This document shows, one piece after another, positions 12,427-23,659 of a stretch of DNA of 64,000 nt (the stretch's first letter is position 1; the number at the start of each line of letters is the position of its first letter). A program made the position numbers and the translations under genes. The DNA is from Hordeum vulgare subsp. vulgare (lineage: Eukaryota > Streptophyta > Magnoliopsida > Poales > Poaceae). The stretch is taken from NCBI RefSeq assembly GCF_904849725.1, contig NC_058521.1, positions 346,130,638 through 346,194,637 of the forward strand, read 5' to 3'. Under the pieces are notes generated by a model. It worked only from the letters and a program-made list of their open reading frames with translations, searched no databases and had not been told where the DNA came from.

Positions 12427-13390
12427 TTGGCGTTTTCTATTTAATGTTGCAAGCGCCAGTTTGTATGCATTTTGCAAACTCGCGTATGCAGCTCCCCATG
12501 ATGGGCCGGCCCGTTATACTCCATATTTTAATAAAGCAAAAAACTGTGCCGTAGGGGGTATTCGAACTAGTAACTTGCTTGTTCCAAGTATGTCGCGGTA
12601 ACCACCCACCCACCAATTTAGACGTGCCAGTTAAGCTTATTTTTATTCCATTACTTGTTTTTTCAAACAGTTCTACTTAGTTTTCTATTTTAATTTTTTA
12701 TTTTCTTAGTTTTTATTTTTTTTCTCATTCTTACTCTCTTTTTGTTAACTTTTGATGAACTATTTGCAAAATGGACGAACTGTTTTTAATTTTGCTGAAC
12801 TGTTTTTTATCAAATTCAATGGTTTAAAAAATTCTAAACTTTTTATCATAATTGGTTAAAATATTTTTCAAATTCGATGAAGTTTTTCAAAAGTGATTAA
12901 CTTTCATCAAATTCGGTGAACTTTTGTCAAATTTGATTAACATTTTTACAAAACCGGTGAACTTTTTGTTTGAAATCGATGAACTTTTTTAAAAAATGAT
13001 GAACTTTTTTCAAATTCGATCAACTTATTTCAAAATCATGGAATGTTTTTTAAAAATCCTGGAACTTTATAAATTCCAACGATTTTTTCAGAAAATTTTG
13101 AACTGTTTTCAAATTTGTGGATTACTTTTCGAAATCACTCAAACCTTTCAAAAGTTTTGATGAGTTTATTTTCAAAATCGGTGAACTTTTTTCCAAATTT
13201 GATGGATTTTTAAAAAATTGATGAACTTTGTTGAAATCTCAATTTTCCAATTTTTTATAACTTTTGTATTCGTATTTTTAGTCTTTTTAAAGTCAAGGAA
13301 AAGATTGGTCACCCGCCAGCGTCCATCAACTCTCAAGAGAACGAGCGAGCGATGAGGCGGGTCGAGCGTTCGACATATGGGCCATCCCAC
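12427..13390. other. unclassified AT-rich intergenic DNA, right of Harbinger
   Basis: This continues the sequence interrupted by Harbinger. From about 12690 to 13250 it carries irregular repeats of GAACTTTTTCAAATTCGATG-like words on the plus strand, in the same orientation as 8340-8790. The last 100 bp are GC-richer. No gene, RNA or clear terminal repeat was seen. Confidence 0.5.
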
Positions 13391-14754
13391 TGATGACTCA
13401 CAAGTATAGGGGATCAATCGCAGTCCTTTCTATATGTAAGAGTGTCGAATCCACGAGAAGAAGTAAATGATAATTACTTTTCAGTAAGGTATTATCTGCA
13501 AGTGCTATAAATAAGAGTAATAGATAGTTTTATAGCAAGATAATTCGTAACAAGTGAAACGTAACAATGGTGATAAGAATGCAGGAAGGTGGCCCAACCC
13601 TTTTTGTAGCAAAGGACCGGCCTGCAAGTACCCTTATATGAAACAAATCGCTGACGAGGACACATGGCAATCTCTGTCTAGTCATGTTAATAATCTTGAG
13701 TTGATTCACGTTTGTTACTTTGATAATGTCATATGTGGATGGACTCGTGCTAAGATGTTGTTCTTACTCTAACAAGCAAGCCACTTATGATTACCCCTGT
13801 CACTAGCATCTGCAACTAATAAAGAAGAATTAAGATAAATCTAACCATAGCATGAAACATGTGGATCCACATCAACCCTTCATGAAATAACATATAAACT
13901 AGGGTTTAAGCTTCTATCACTCTAGCAACCCATCATCTATTTATTACTCCATAATGCGTTCCCTTAGACCCATAACATGTTGAAGTGACGTGTAGTCGAC
14001 ATTCACACAACACCACTAAGAGAAGAAACAACATACATATCATCGAAATATCTAACGAATGCTAACATTCACATGATTATTTATAACAAGACTTCTCTCA
14101 TATCCTCAGAAACAAAAGTAACTACTCAAAAATCATCACCACGTCCAAGGTCAGAGGTGTAATAATTATGAATAAGGATCTAAACATATTATATTCCACC
14201 AATAAAACCAACTAGCATCAACTACAAGATGTAACCAACACTACTAGTAACCCACAAGTAGCAATCCGAACTTTCAAGACAAAGATTGAATAGAAGAGAT
14301 GAACTAGGGTTTGAGCTGAGATGGTGCTCTTGAAGTTGTTGATGAAGATTTATCATCCCATGAAAGAGGAAGCATTGGTGATGACGATGGATTTGATTTC
14401 CCCCTCCTAGAGGGAAGTTTCTCCGGTAGAATCGCTGTGCCGGAGAGAAAAAGTGCCTCTTCTCACGTTTCTGCTTTTAGACAGCAACACTTCATCCCGA
14501 AAGTCTCTTCTTATTTTCTTTCTAGGTTAAACCCCATCTTATAAGAGAAGACAGAAAAAGTGGAATAATGACCAAGAATAATATGAATGTCAATAGGAAA
14601 TTATGATGCAAAATGGATGTATGAACTCCCCCAAGCTTAGACCTTGCTTGTCCTCAAGCGAAAGCCAAACTTGATAATAATGACCACATAATTTGAGAGA
14701 GAGGTGTATATAAAAACAAAATATGTACATGAGAGCATCATGAATATTAACATA
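13391..14754 (-). mobile_element. Gypsy-like element 3: LTR plus internal edge, reverse strand
   Basis: On the minus strand, the text around 14655 to 14625 reads as CTTGAGGACAAGCAAGGTC followed by AAGCTTGGGGGAG. This is the same arrangement of 'gaggac-gag-cagg ... aagcttgggg' polypurine tract seen in Gypsy 1 and 2. Downstream on that strand lies a TG...CA-bounded segment, 14610 to 13391 (1220 bp), which I read as its 3' LTR. The gap of about 15 bp between purine tract and proposed LTR start is unusual, so the border is tentative. The internal part is cut at 14754 by CACTA element 1. Short frames inside are not gene-like. Confidence 0.5.
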
Positions 14755-14789
14755 CACTACTGGAATCAGGGAATTTTCCATCTGTCTAA

Positions 14790-15100
14790 TCTTTGTCGTC
14801 TGCTGGCTGATGGCAAAGAGACTGCTTGCCGTCATGTGCCGAAAGACAGACGACAAAGAATTGGCTGATGGCAAATATACTCTTTGCCATTAGTCCCTTC
14901 TTTGTCGTCTGTTGGCGGACGACAACGATAGACATAGCATATGGCAAAGACATAGATGATGACAAAGATGGTCCAAGAAGACGACAAAGAGATGCCGCAG
15001 CTGGAGCCGTCACCTTTGCCATTCGCGGCCTCCTTGCCGTCTGCCGAAAACTTCTTTGCCATCTGCCAGATAACCAGGCGGACGGCAAAGGGGACGACAG
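14790..15100. repeat. CACTA subterminal repeats (GACGGCAAAG type)
   Basis: Repeated 10-15-bp words, TTTGCC(G/A)TCTGC and their complements such as GACGACAAAG, occur in direct and inverted orientation at irregular spacing. In En/Spm such subterminal repeats bind the TnpA-type protein and are needed for excision. Here this role is inferred from position and resemblance. Confidence 0.8.
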
Positions 15101-15119
15101 CCCATCTCCCCACTAACGG

Positions 15120-15580
15120 CAACCTATGTCTCCACACCTCCATCCCCACTCTCTCTACCTCACACAATCCCCACCTTGTGTCGCCCCCACCTCGCACAAC
15201 CCTCCACATGGCACCGTCTCCCATCACCGCGCCGCCCCCATCCAGGGCCGCCCCCCACCACCACGCCGCCCCTCCCCACGCCGGCTCCCCATCGCCGCCC
15301 CCACGACCACGGTTCCCACCTCCCGGCACCGCCCCTCACCGGACCGCCCCCTTCTCGCACCGCCCCTACTACGCCCCCTCCCGCCCCCCTCCCATGTAGC
15401 CTCCTCTCTTGAGCCGCCCCTCCCACCACACTCTCCACCTCCCTACGCTGCCCCACCTCCCTGCGCCGCCCCACCACCGTGCAACCCCCTGCCCGCGCTG
15501 CCCCTCCCTGCATAGGCCCCACCACCGCGGCTCCTTGTTCAAGCGACGCCCCCACCACCGTGGCCCCGCTCCCACAAGTT
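15120..15580. other. C-rich stretch behind the CACTA 5' end
   Basis: The plus strand is extremely C-rich and G-poor (CCCCACC, CCGCCCC words). This gives long overlapping Pro-rich frames on one strand and Gly/Trp/Arg-rich frames on the other. The same composition occurs at the same distance from the end of CACTA 2 (49020-49380, opposite strand), so it belongs to the transposon rather than to a gene. Confidence 0.7.
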
Positions 15581-15625
15581 AGTTTTTTTGTTTAGGATTA
15601 GGGTAATTAGTTTGTTAGGTTAGTT

Positions 15626-15962
15626 AGTTAGGTTAGAAGAAAAAAAAAGAAGAAAAGAAGAATGAAAAAATGAGAAAGGAAAAAATAAAAGAAGAAATGA
15701 ATAAGAAGAAGAAGAAGGAAAAGAAGAAGGAAAAGAGGAGGAGGAGGAGGAGAAATAAACAAGAAGAAGAACAAAAAGAGGAGAAATGAAAAGAAGAATA
15801 AGAAGAAGAAAAAGAAGAGAAGAGGAGAAGAAGAACAAGAACAAGAAGAGAAGAGGAGAAGAAGAAGAAGAAAAAGAAGAATAAGAAGAAGAGGAGGAGG
15901 AGAAGAATAAATAAGAATAAGAAGAAAAAGAGGAGAAGAGGAGAAGAAGAAGAGGAAAAAAC
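15626..15962. repeat. GAA/GAG-rich polypurine tract
   Basis: About 335 bp of almost pure purine on the plus strand, built from AAGAAG and GAGGAG words. It produces artefactual Ser/Phe/Leu frames on the minus strand. It resembles one arm of the palindromes at 35139-40145 but has no pyrimidine partner arm next to it. Confidence 0.9.
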
Positions 15963-16401
15963 AAAATATTTCCCGACACCCTTACACGATACCCCGACAC
16001 CCCGGAATGTGGTCATAGTTTTGTAAATTATGAGTTAGGTCATATATTTTCTGACTCTGTTATAATACACAAAATATTTGTCTTGATTGGGTGGATTTAC
16101 AAGTGTAGTTGTTTCATCGCTGCAAGGTCTGGTGTTCGAAGACCTCCCCGTGCGTTCGACGAGCTCCACCCCTTCGTTCGTGTTTGAGCACAAATGACAT
16201 CTCCTCCTCCCCCCTTCATTTGCTCTGGGCCGGTTTTTGTGTCAATTAAACTTCCAAGATATAGGTACATTGAATTATTAGTATGCGTGACCAGTATGCG
16301 TCTCCTGTTCGAAAGGCTTACAGTTACAAATATGCATGCATTTGCATATATTTATAACCATGATTCTTCCGAATTTTCCAATGTTATCGATGGATAGCCC
16401 A

Positions 16402-16608
16402 AGTATGTGTAGATTGATTTTGTTTTTTCATATGCTCTGCTCCGTATCCGATGCATAATTTCGTCAGTGCCTCCCTGTTGTTCTCTGGGTACACATCCTC
16501 TCTGTTTATTGCCGAGATATGTATGAGGAGAACAGCGGGGAGGTGCTGCTGAAATTTTGTGACGGATCCGGGATAGAGCATGGGAAAACGAACCCAATCT
16601 ACACATAG
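16402..16608 (+). repeat. conserved inverted repeat upstream of CACTA 1 transposase
   Basis: The left arm starts AGTATGTGTAGATTG and the right arm ends with its complement, CAATCTACACATAG. Further matched pairs are TTTTTTCATATGCTCTGC with GAGCATGGGAAAAC, TATCCGATGC with ACGGATCCGG, and CCTCCCTGTTGTTCTC with GAGAACAGCGGGGAGG. The arms are about 95 bp and the loop about 20 bp (around 16505), containing CTCTGTTTATTGCC. The same structure, with the same loop, occurs at 46622-46838 in CACTA 2. It lies 140-350 bp before the transposase start codon and could form a cruciform or an RNA hairpin in the leader or an intron. Confidence 0.85.
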
Positions 16609-16748
16609 TCGGGTGGGATTAGGACCTATCTTTACCTATTAGCGTGTAGGTTGCATGGACATAATAAAATTGACAAACTTGATTAATTGATGAATATATT
16701 TGCTGAATTATATATATGTATTTCTTGTGTGTTTAGTAGCTAGGCAAG

Positions 16749-18340
16749 ATGAGTGATCATGCATGCATGTAAACCGGACACACTAGTCAGAACTAGATGA
16801 CCAAAGTATGGTTTACAAAAACCAAGGAGTTTGTGAAAGCCGCATTTGCAAATGGCCACACAACAAACTAGTGCCCCTGACGTGGGTGCGACAACTATAA
16901 AAAGAGGAAAGAGGTTGTAATGGTTAAACACCTGCAAAGGTGGGGTTTTACGTGTGATTATACAGTGTGGAAATTTCATGTGAGTCTACCGAATGCATCA
17001 GAGCTGAGGTGGTTCGTCGTTGCACCGATGACCATGGTACCGGGATCAAAGACATGGTGCAAGACTTTGATGATGCTCGGGGTTCGAACGATGAGATGGA
17101 GGAATTTGCAAAGGCCTTCTATGAAATGTTGGAGTCTTCAAAACGTCCTCTCCACGAGCACACCAAGCTTTGTCAGCTGGATGGCATTGCACAAGTAATT
17201 GCTCTGAAGGCTCAATTCAACTTGGGAAGAGAATTCTACTACACGATGATGACACTATTTGGATGCTTGCTACCCAAAGGCCATGTCATGCCTGCAAACC
17301 TGTACCAATCAGACAAAATACTTCTTGTACTTAAGATGCCCTATGTCAAGATACATGCTAGTGAGAAAGGAATTGCCTTATTTAGGCTTGAGTATGCGAA
17401 CTTGAACTATTGTCCCATTTGCATGTCTTCCAGGTATGTTGTGGTGGACAACGGTATGGGTGAAAAGAGCCAGACTCAAATCCTATTTAATGTTCTTTGG
17501 TATAGACCAATCATACCAAGGCTTCAACGTATTCTCATGGTCGAAGAGATTGCCAGACAGATGACATGGGACAAATTGGGAAAAATAATTGAACTAGATG
17601 GAGATGGGAATAAGATGATGGTACACACATCGGATGGGGAAGTGTGGAAGCACTTCGATGCATTACATCCGGATAAAGTGGCAGATCCAAGGCATCCTCG
17701 AGTGTGCGTTGCGATAGTAGTTGGCATGTATTTGTCATTCCACTCAATCTCCCCCCGGACAGATTATGCAAAGAAAGAACATATTCCTGACGTTGATAAT
17801 TCCAGGGACCAACTATCTAGGGAAGAATATGAATGTGTACATGCAGCCTCTTAAAGATGAATTGGAAGAAGCTTGCGATACTGGGTTCAAGACATACGAT
17901 GCTGCTAGAAAAGAAAACTTCAAAATGCATGACTGGTGCTGACGTATGCGCTATTCTCTGGCTAGTGTGTGCATGGAAGTTTCCCATGCCCCACATGCAA
18001 GGCAGCTCTTCAGTTTCATTGGTTGCAGGCGGGCCGGAAGTATTCTTGTTTTGACTTGCATAGACAATTCCTGGATCCTCACCATCAGTTCAGGAAAGAC
18101 AAGAAGAACTTTACCGAAGTCAAAGTTCTCAAAAACTCGGCACCACTTGCGTGGACAGGCCATCAGATCGTGGATTAGCTAAACGCTCTCCAGCCTGATC
18201 CAGGGCGTCTAGGGTATTACAAGGGGTATAATTCCAAACACGCCTGTACTCACAAGACATGCTTTTGGGATCTGCCTTACTTCCAAGACCTCCTTCCACA
18301 CAACATCAACATGATGCACACTGGAAAGAATATCTCAGAG
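16749..18340 (+). pseudogene. CACTA Tnp2-like transposase, 5' part only
   Basis: This is the N-terminal half of a CACTA transposase (TNP2/TnpD type, Transposase_21 family), which would cut the transposon ends. An ATG at 16749 matches the start of the copy at 46485. Its first 200 bp contain stops. The best frame, 16967-17854, carries DMVQDFDDAR, LQRILMVEEIARQM and HFDALHPDKVADPRHPRVC. A deletion of about 45 bp near 17715 removes the block that reads GFNPFGMM in CACTA 2. After a C6 tract (17751-17756) the frame changes to MQRKNIFLTLIIPG and YMQPLKDEL, then HWLQ, DLHRQFLDPHHQF and finally NINMMHTGKN, where Maximus has inserted at 18340/18341. Frameshifts, stops and truncation make it non-functional. 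Confidence 0.9.
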
Positions 18341-19704
18341 TGAAAGTGCATTATAACGACTAGAGGGGTGAATAGGAGATTTTTAGAATTTCATCACGGA
18401 GGAACTTGCTTATGAGGAAATTCCTCACCGATGAATTACTTGCAGCGGAAACAGCAAAGGATCACGAGTGCAAAGTATTACTATAATAGTTTTCTTGATG
18501 AGGATTATGAAAAACAGTTTTGCACAGTACGCAGGCACAAAGTAATTAGGTGAGGATTAACTAGTGTGAAGAATTTAAGGTGGAGGAAATTCAGAGAAAG
18601 TCTTCAGCAAATTCTTCAAACGGAGACAATGAAAATCTTCAACATACAATATTGAGGAATTGAAAGAGTTGAAAAATAGAACCGGTATCACAGTGAAGAC
18701 AGTTTTTGATGACCCAGTTCCAATGTTGTGACAGTCGTACGTCTGGTTTGGAGCGGCTTGGTATTGAAACCAAAAGAGACAGAGTCCCGAGACACATAGT
18801 CCCTACCGTATTCTCCTTGATCTAAGGACACACAGTCCTCGCCCAACACTCGTGGTAAGTCTTCAGAGCTGACTTCCAAACCCTCACCAGCTCGGTCACC
18901 CGGGCGATCCACAATTGACTGCAGGATTCCTCTAGACCAGAAGAGACACAGGAACAAATTCTTCAGTGATGCTCAATCACTTGGTTTTTGGTTTGTAGTT
19001 TGGTGTTTGGGGTATTTCCTCACTGATAAATTACTCTCAAAGACTCTGAGGAATTTGGGTTGCTCTAAATGACAAGTGTCAGTTTCTTGTGGAGCAGCCA
19101 ACCAGCTAATGGTTGTGGGGGGCGGCTATTTATAGCCTGGGAGCATCCCGGCATGATTTGACATAAATGCCCTTAAAAATTATGACCGTTGGTGTGGATA
19201 AGATCGGTGATGTGGCGCGAATTGCGGCAACGGTCGAGACCCTGAACTGTGAGAGTCCTCATGTCTCGCATATTCCTCACTTGAGGCTTTTGTAGGATTA
19301 GGCTTGGGTTGAGCATCATGAGGAAATTCATTCCATAGTGTTACCTCGACCCCCTTTAACAGTCCCGTGTTCCTATGACTCAAGAGTGAAGAAAATGAAA
19401 CAGAAAAAATAAATCTTCATGCTTCAAAGTCTTCCGATCGTTTTTCTCCAGGACACACCGAATTCTTCATCTTCAATATCTTCATGAGGAATATCAATTT
19501 CATCTCAATTTCTTCGCGGTCCAAGTCTTCAGCAGAAGACCAATTTCTTCTGCCGAAAATATACATTTTTAGGGGTCGATATTCATCGTATAATTCAAAC
19601 TCTTCAGCGATATATAGATCCTGTGTACACTTATGGACACATTAGATACTTAACCTATAAGTCTTCAAACCACCAAAATCCTAAGGGCACTACATGCACT
19701 TACA
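18341..19704 (-). repeat. 3' LTR of Maximus
   Basis: On the minus strand it starts TGTAAGTGCATG (19704) directly after the polypurine tract and ends ...CACTTTCA (18341), with TG...CA borders and 1364 bp. It aligns with 62995-64000. Compared with the 5' LTR it lacks a block of about 50 bp present at 63588-63655 and has an extra GTAGTTTGGTGTTTGG-like stretch near 18990. Confidence 0.92.
19127..19134 (-). promoter_or_regulatory. putative TATA box of Maximus 3' LTR
   Basis: TATAAATA on the minus strand in GGCTATAAATAGCC. The identical motif is at 63811-63818 in the 5' LTR. The conserved placement in a GC-rich context supports a core promoter. Confidence 0.6.
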
Positions 19705-19720
19705 ATCTCCCCCTTTTTGG
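19705..19720 (-). other. polypurine tract of Maximus
   Basis: CCAAAAAGGGGGAGAT on the minus strand lies immediately before the LTR start. It is the standard plus-strand primer site of LTR retrotransposons. Confidence 0.85.
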
Positions 19721-20072
19721 TGGTTGATGATAATTAGGTTAAGTTTTCAACGGAGATAAAAATATGAAGTGTAAATACTCTGTTTGAGGAATTTGAAAAC
19801 AAGATACTGAGAGACTCTCCCTGAAGATGTGCATATCTTGAGGATTTTTCTTTTCACAGCAAATGCACATTGATATGACATATAATTTGAAGAATTTGAG
19901 AATGCATGATGAGAAATGGTATCTGACGAATTTCAGCATGCGTGCATTAATATTGTGAGGAATAAGCATGAGAAGAAAAACGTTCAAAAGCGTCAGAGTA
20001 CCATCGGGCTTAAGTTACAACTCATTACATAAAACACTTCAGAAGAACCAAGAGTTTGTAACTTAATAAAGT

Positions 20073-23000
20073 TCATAAGCCCCAAAATATATCCCGTGTG
20101 AAGACTAACTCAGATGTCTCCCCCTTTGTCATCAAGTGACAAAAAGGGACAAAACTGAGGACTAATGCCCCATGAAGACTATCACTTCTTGGTTGAGTAG
20201 CAATGTCTTCTCGTTCTTCATCACACTCTGCAGTGCAAAATGAAGAAAAATAACTGTCCTCAAGGTATGGAACTAGAATTCGCTTGAATTTCTTCTTGGG
20301 AGGCCACGACCAGTCGAAGTCCTGAGTAAACTCCAATTCATCAAGTTCTTCTTGAGTTTTCAGATGAGCCAGGGTGGCCCAGGTACGATCAAACACCTCA
20401 TGAAGATAGTAGTGATTTTTCTTCACTTTATTCTGAGTCTCGTTGAGGGTTTTCACAATGGCATTGAATTGACGTTTTACCCATTTGTGATTACGATCGA
20501 CCTTCTAATGAAGACTGAAGAGTAGTTCTCTGTTAGTCATTATCCTTGGGGCAACAGGGCTAGGCGGATCCTGAGTAGCAGTGTCATCATATGAAGAATA
20601 TGATTCTGCTTCGCGAAACTGGCCATCAAGGGGCCGACTTCCTTCATCTATGACAGATTTGCCTTTTACTTCAACAGACTCAAAAGTCTTCTTGATGACT
20701 CTGATCAGAGGCAGATATCCAATGTGATTGTTGAAATCAGCATGATGGTTGATGCCTGACCTTCGTCTGATGAATCTCATGATCCACGGAGCATAAATCC
20801 TCATGTCAAATGTCGACATTGCATTATCAGCCAAAGTCCTGAGGAAAAAATCATGAAGATTTATAGGTATGCAATGGATGATGTTGAAGATGATATTCTT
20901 CATGATGCCTACTACATCTTCTTCATCATCATGGCCTTTGATCGGAGCGATGATATTTCACATGATCCTGTAAACGATGCGAGGTTCATACTTCATGTCT
21001 TGAACCAGAAAGAGACTCCTTGGAGGTTGATTCTTGGCCAAAGGCTTCATGAGGACTTCCATCAGTTTGTTGGGCATCTCCCATTCATCATACATCAGCA
21101 CACCTTGTTCTGAGGTTATTGAAACTCGAAGCACTCACAACATTTCGGTGGCAGAAGCTTTGTAGTGAGTGTGCTGTGTCCTCCAGTCGAGCAACAAATT
21201 GTTGATATTCTTCGGGTCTCTAGAGATGTGCAAAGTAGCACATAACTGAAGAATTATATCACTGTTCCAATCACCTATATCAGTGCAAAGAGGCAGCAGT
21301 CCAGCTTCATGAAGAACAATGAGGACTGGGCAAAGCAATGAATTTCTTCCATCTCAACATGAGGAATATGCTTGTGCTGAAATATTTTGTTCCTCCCATA
21401 GAGCACAAAGGCATAATAGTTGAGCTGAGTCCTTCTCCAAAACTTCCTGTGCCTGATGCAAAGCTTGTCATATGGATTGTCGTCGATGAAATACATACGT
21501 TCTTCATAGAACGCTTCCTTTTGAAACTTTGGCCTCTTCGAAAAAGGCTGGTTTTGCTTCGGTTGAAGATTATGCTGATGTTCTTGAGGAGATACTATCA
21601 TTGATGTTTCAGTGTTGAGTACACCAATAGTAGTTTCGGTATTGGGTGTAGGAGCATTTTCTTCAGCCTCTTCCTCAGGTTGAGGATTTTCTTGAGGTTG
21701 AGGATTTTCCTCCGGATGAGGATTTTCCTCAGGTTGAGGATTTTCTTCAGGTTGAGGAATTTGCTTTGTGGTGGACGCAAAATCTTCAGCTGTTCCAGCT
21801 GATCCTTGAGCAATTTCATCAAATGTCTTGTGAGGAATGAAGGACTGAGGAATATCATCAATTTGTATTACCTCATCCATGGTTTCTTCAGATTCAGCAT
21901 CTTGCATTTCCTCATCTTCTTCTGGAATGACATAGTCACTTCCAAAGGGAATAAGTGCATATGATGGAGCTACCTTCAGAGGCACATCATCCACTGGAGA
22001 AGTTGATGACTCTGCCTGAGTTAACTTGAGGCGCTTGGCCTCTTATGATTCTGAGGTCATTGAAGCTTTTCTTTTCTTCGCTTCTTTCTCAGCAGCCTTG
22101 GTTTTCTTCACGTCTGATGCAAACGGAACCATCTTCTTCACCTTTGAGGGTTGAGCTGAAGGGATTTTCTCTTCAGGAGCTGGTGCAGTATCAGTCCTAG
22201 CGGTTTCCTCAGCTTAAGCATGTTCATCAGCTGGAGCAGATTCATCACCTGGAGTATCTTGAGGTATTTCCTCAATAATAGGTTCATCAGCTAGAAAATT
22301 ATGAGGCATTTCCTTAAAAATAGTTTCATCAGCCTCATGTTCTTCGATCAGCTGAACCGAATAGCTAGTCTCAGGCAGCTTTTGTTTCACAGGAGGAGCA
22401 GCCCTCTTGTTGTATTCATCAACTGCATCAGTTGCAAATTTGATGAAATTCACCTTGAGATTTTGATGATCCGATAGGTTCGTCTACCTGTTAGTCAAAA
22501 TTTTCAGTTCAGCCTGGGTGGACACAAGAGCTTCAGGCATCAGATTGAGGAGATTCTGCCTGAGGAATTTCTCCTTTTTCAGTTTTGCAGCCTTTGCTTG
22601 CTTGGCTTGCTGCTCTTTCCATTTAGCCTCATTGATGAATGTGGCAACCATGTGGCTGAGACCTGGAGGAAGCTTCAAATCATCAATTGGAGTGTTTGGG
22701 TCTTCATACTCGTTCCTTGGCGTCCATAGCAAGAGGAATGGAGCTGCCTGAGGCTTGTGCAACTCGTTCCTGCTTGTTTCTGATGATGGCTTGAAGAGTT
22801 TCGTCATCGAATTCATCACTTCTTTCTGATGCAGAAGGGATGTTGATGACTTTGCTTGAGCTGGGCCTGATGCCCCTTCCAGCAGTTATTTTAGTCTTAA
22901 GGGTGGTGGTGAAGACTTTGACTCTGAGCTCGTGGCACATGGTACACAGGAGCTAGAGTGAGTAGGCTCATGCTTGACAATCTGCTTTTGTTCAGGCTTT

Positions 23001-23659
23001 GAGGCCTGTGGAGCTGTTGAAGGTTTTGGCGCAGGTGCAGCATGAGGCAATTTCTCTTTAGGCTTTGAAGCCTTTGGTTTCTTTGGCACATACTTCACTT
23101 GAGGAATGGTTGTACGAGAAGCTTCAACAGCTGAAGAGGTGGTTGAAGTGGCAGCAGGAGATTCCTAATTGTATTTCTTCACTGCAACTTATGCTTTCTT
23201 CTGAAGTTTAGACAGGTATTTGTCTTTCTCCTCAGGGTAATCCTCAACTGTTTTGATGCTTGAGGGATGTTGCAACCTGATTATCACAAAGAGGAGTCCT
23301 TTTGCAAGGTGGCTTGAGGGCGAATTTCTTCGCATACTTTGGAGTGACGAAGCGATATTCCTTCCCTCGTTAGTCCACGTGCGTTCTATCTTGTGGAGCT
23401 TAATTTTCCGCTTCGCCATAGGTTCTTTTTTATCTGGCGTGCAGTAACCAAGGTATATATCCTCAGGGATATCAACTGTAGTGTTCTGTTCATGTTACTT
23501 TCCACCCTTTTGCTTTCTGTCATCATACATTTTCTTCAACTGATGCTTTTGCTGAGGAATTTGCACTCTTCAAGATTCTGATGACACTGGCAAAGTTTCT
23601 TCGAGGAAAGCTGCAAATGAGTTAAGTTGATGAGAACCTAGAGATTCATAAGCTGACAT
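20073..23659 (-). pseudogene. extra 3' reading frame of Maximus, degenerate
   Basis: Downstream of pol and on the same strand, a coding-like region runs from an ATG at 23659 (MSAYESLGSHQL) to a stop at 20073, about 1,195 codons, broken by several stops and frameshifts. Recognisable stretches are 23419-23189 (Lys-rich), 23098-22886 (Lys/Pro/Ala-rich), 22819-22484, 22453-22214, 21994-21275, 20903-20505 and 20456-20073. The middle part has an acidic region with tandem PQPEEN hexapeptides (about 21665-21760). After it come FIDDNPYDKLCIRHRKFWRR and NYYAFVLYGRNKIFQHK. No signal peptide or membrane segment is visible, so an envelope role is not supported. The globular part near WNSDIILQ faintly recalls the 'putative plant transposon protein' domain found in other plant retroelements, but this is a weak impression. 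Function unknown. Confidence 0.65.

Larger units (their letters stand above)
14755..18340 (+). mobile_element. CACTA (En/Spm) transposon 1, truncated by Maximus insertion
   Basis: The left end is CACTACTGGAATC at 14755-14767, the CACTA terminus. The preceding ATA (14752-14754) is the likely half of a 3-bp target duplication. It is followed by subterminal repeats of the TTTGCCGTCTGC / GACGGCAAAG kind in both orientations (about 14790-15100), a C-rich stretch, a purine tract, a conserved inverted repeat at 16402-16608, and a transposase remnant. Sequence order matches the right half of CACTA 2 (49683 downwards) read on its minus strand, so both are one family in opposite orientation. The rest of the element should lie to the right of Maximus, beyond the window. 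It lacks the roughly 1.7 kb present at 47222-48960 in CACTA 2. Confidence 0.9.

Noticed and set aside
14826..15575. Long overlapping Pro-rich, Gly-rich and Arg-rich reading frames
   Set aside because: They occur in five frames at once because the DNA is extremely C-rich. The same stretch recurs at the matching place in CACTA 2, and no domain is visible.
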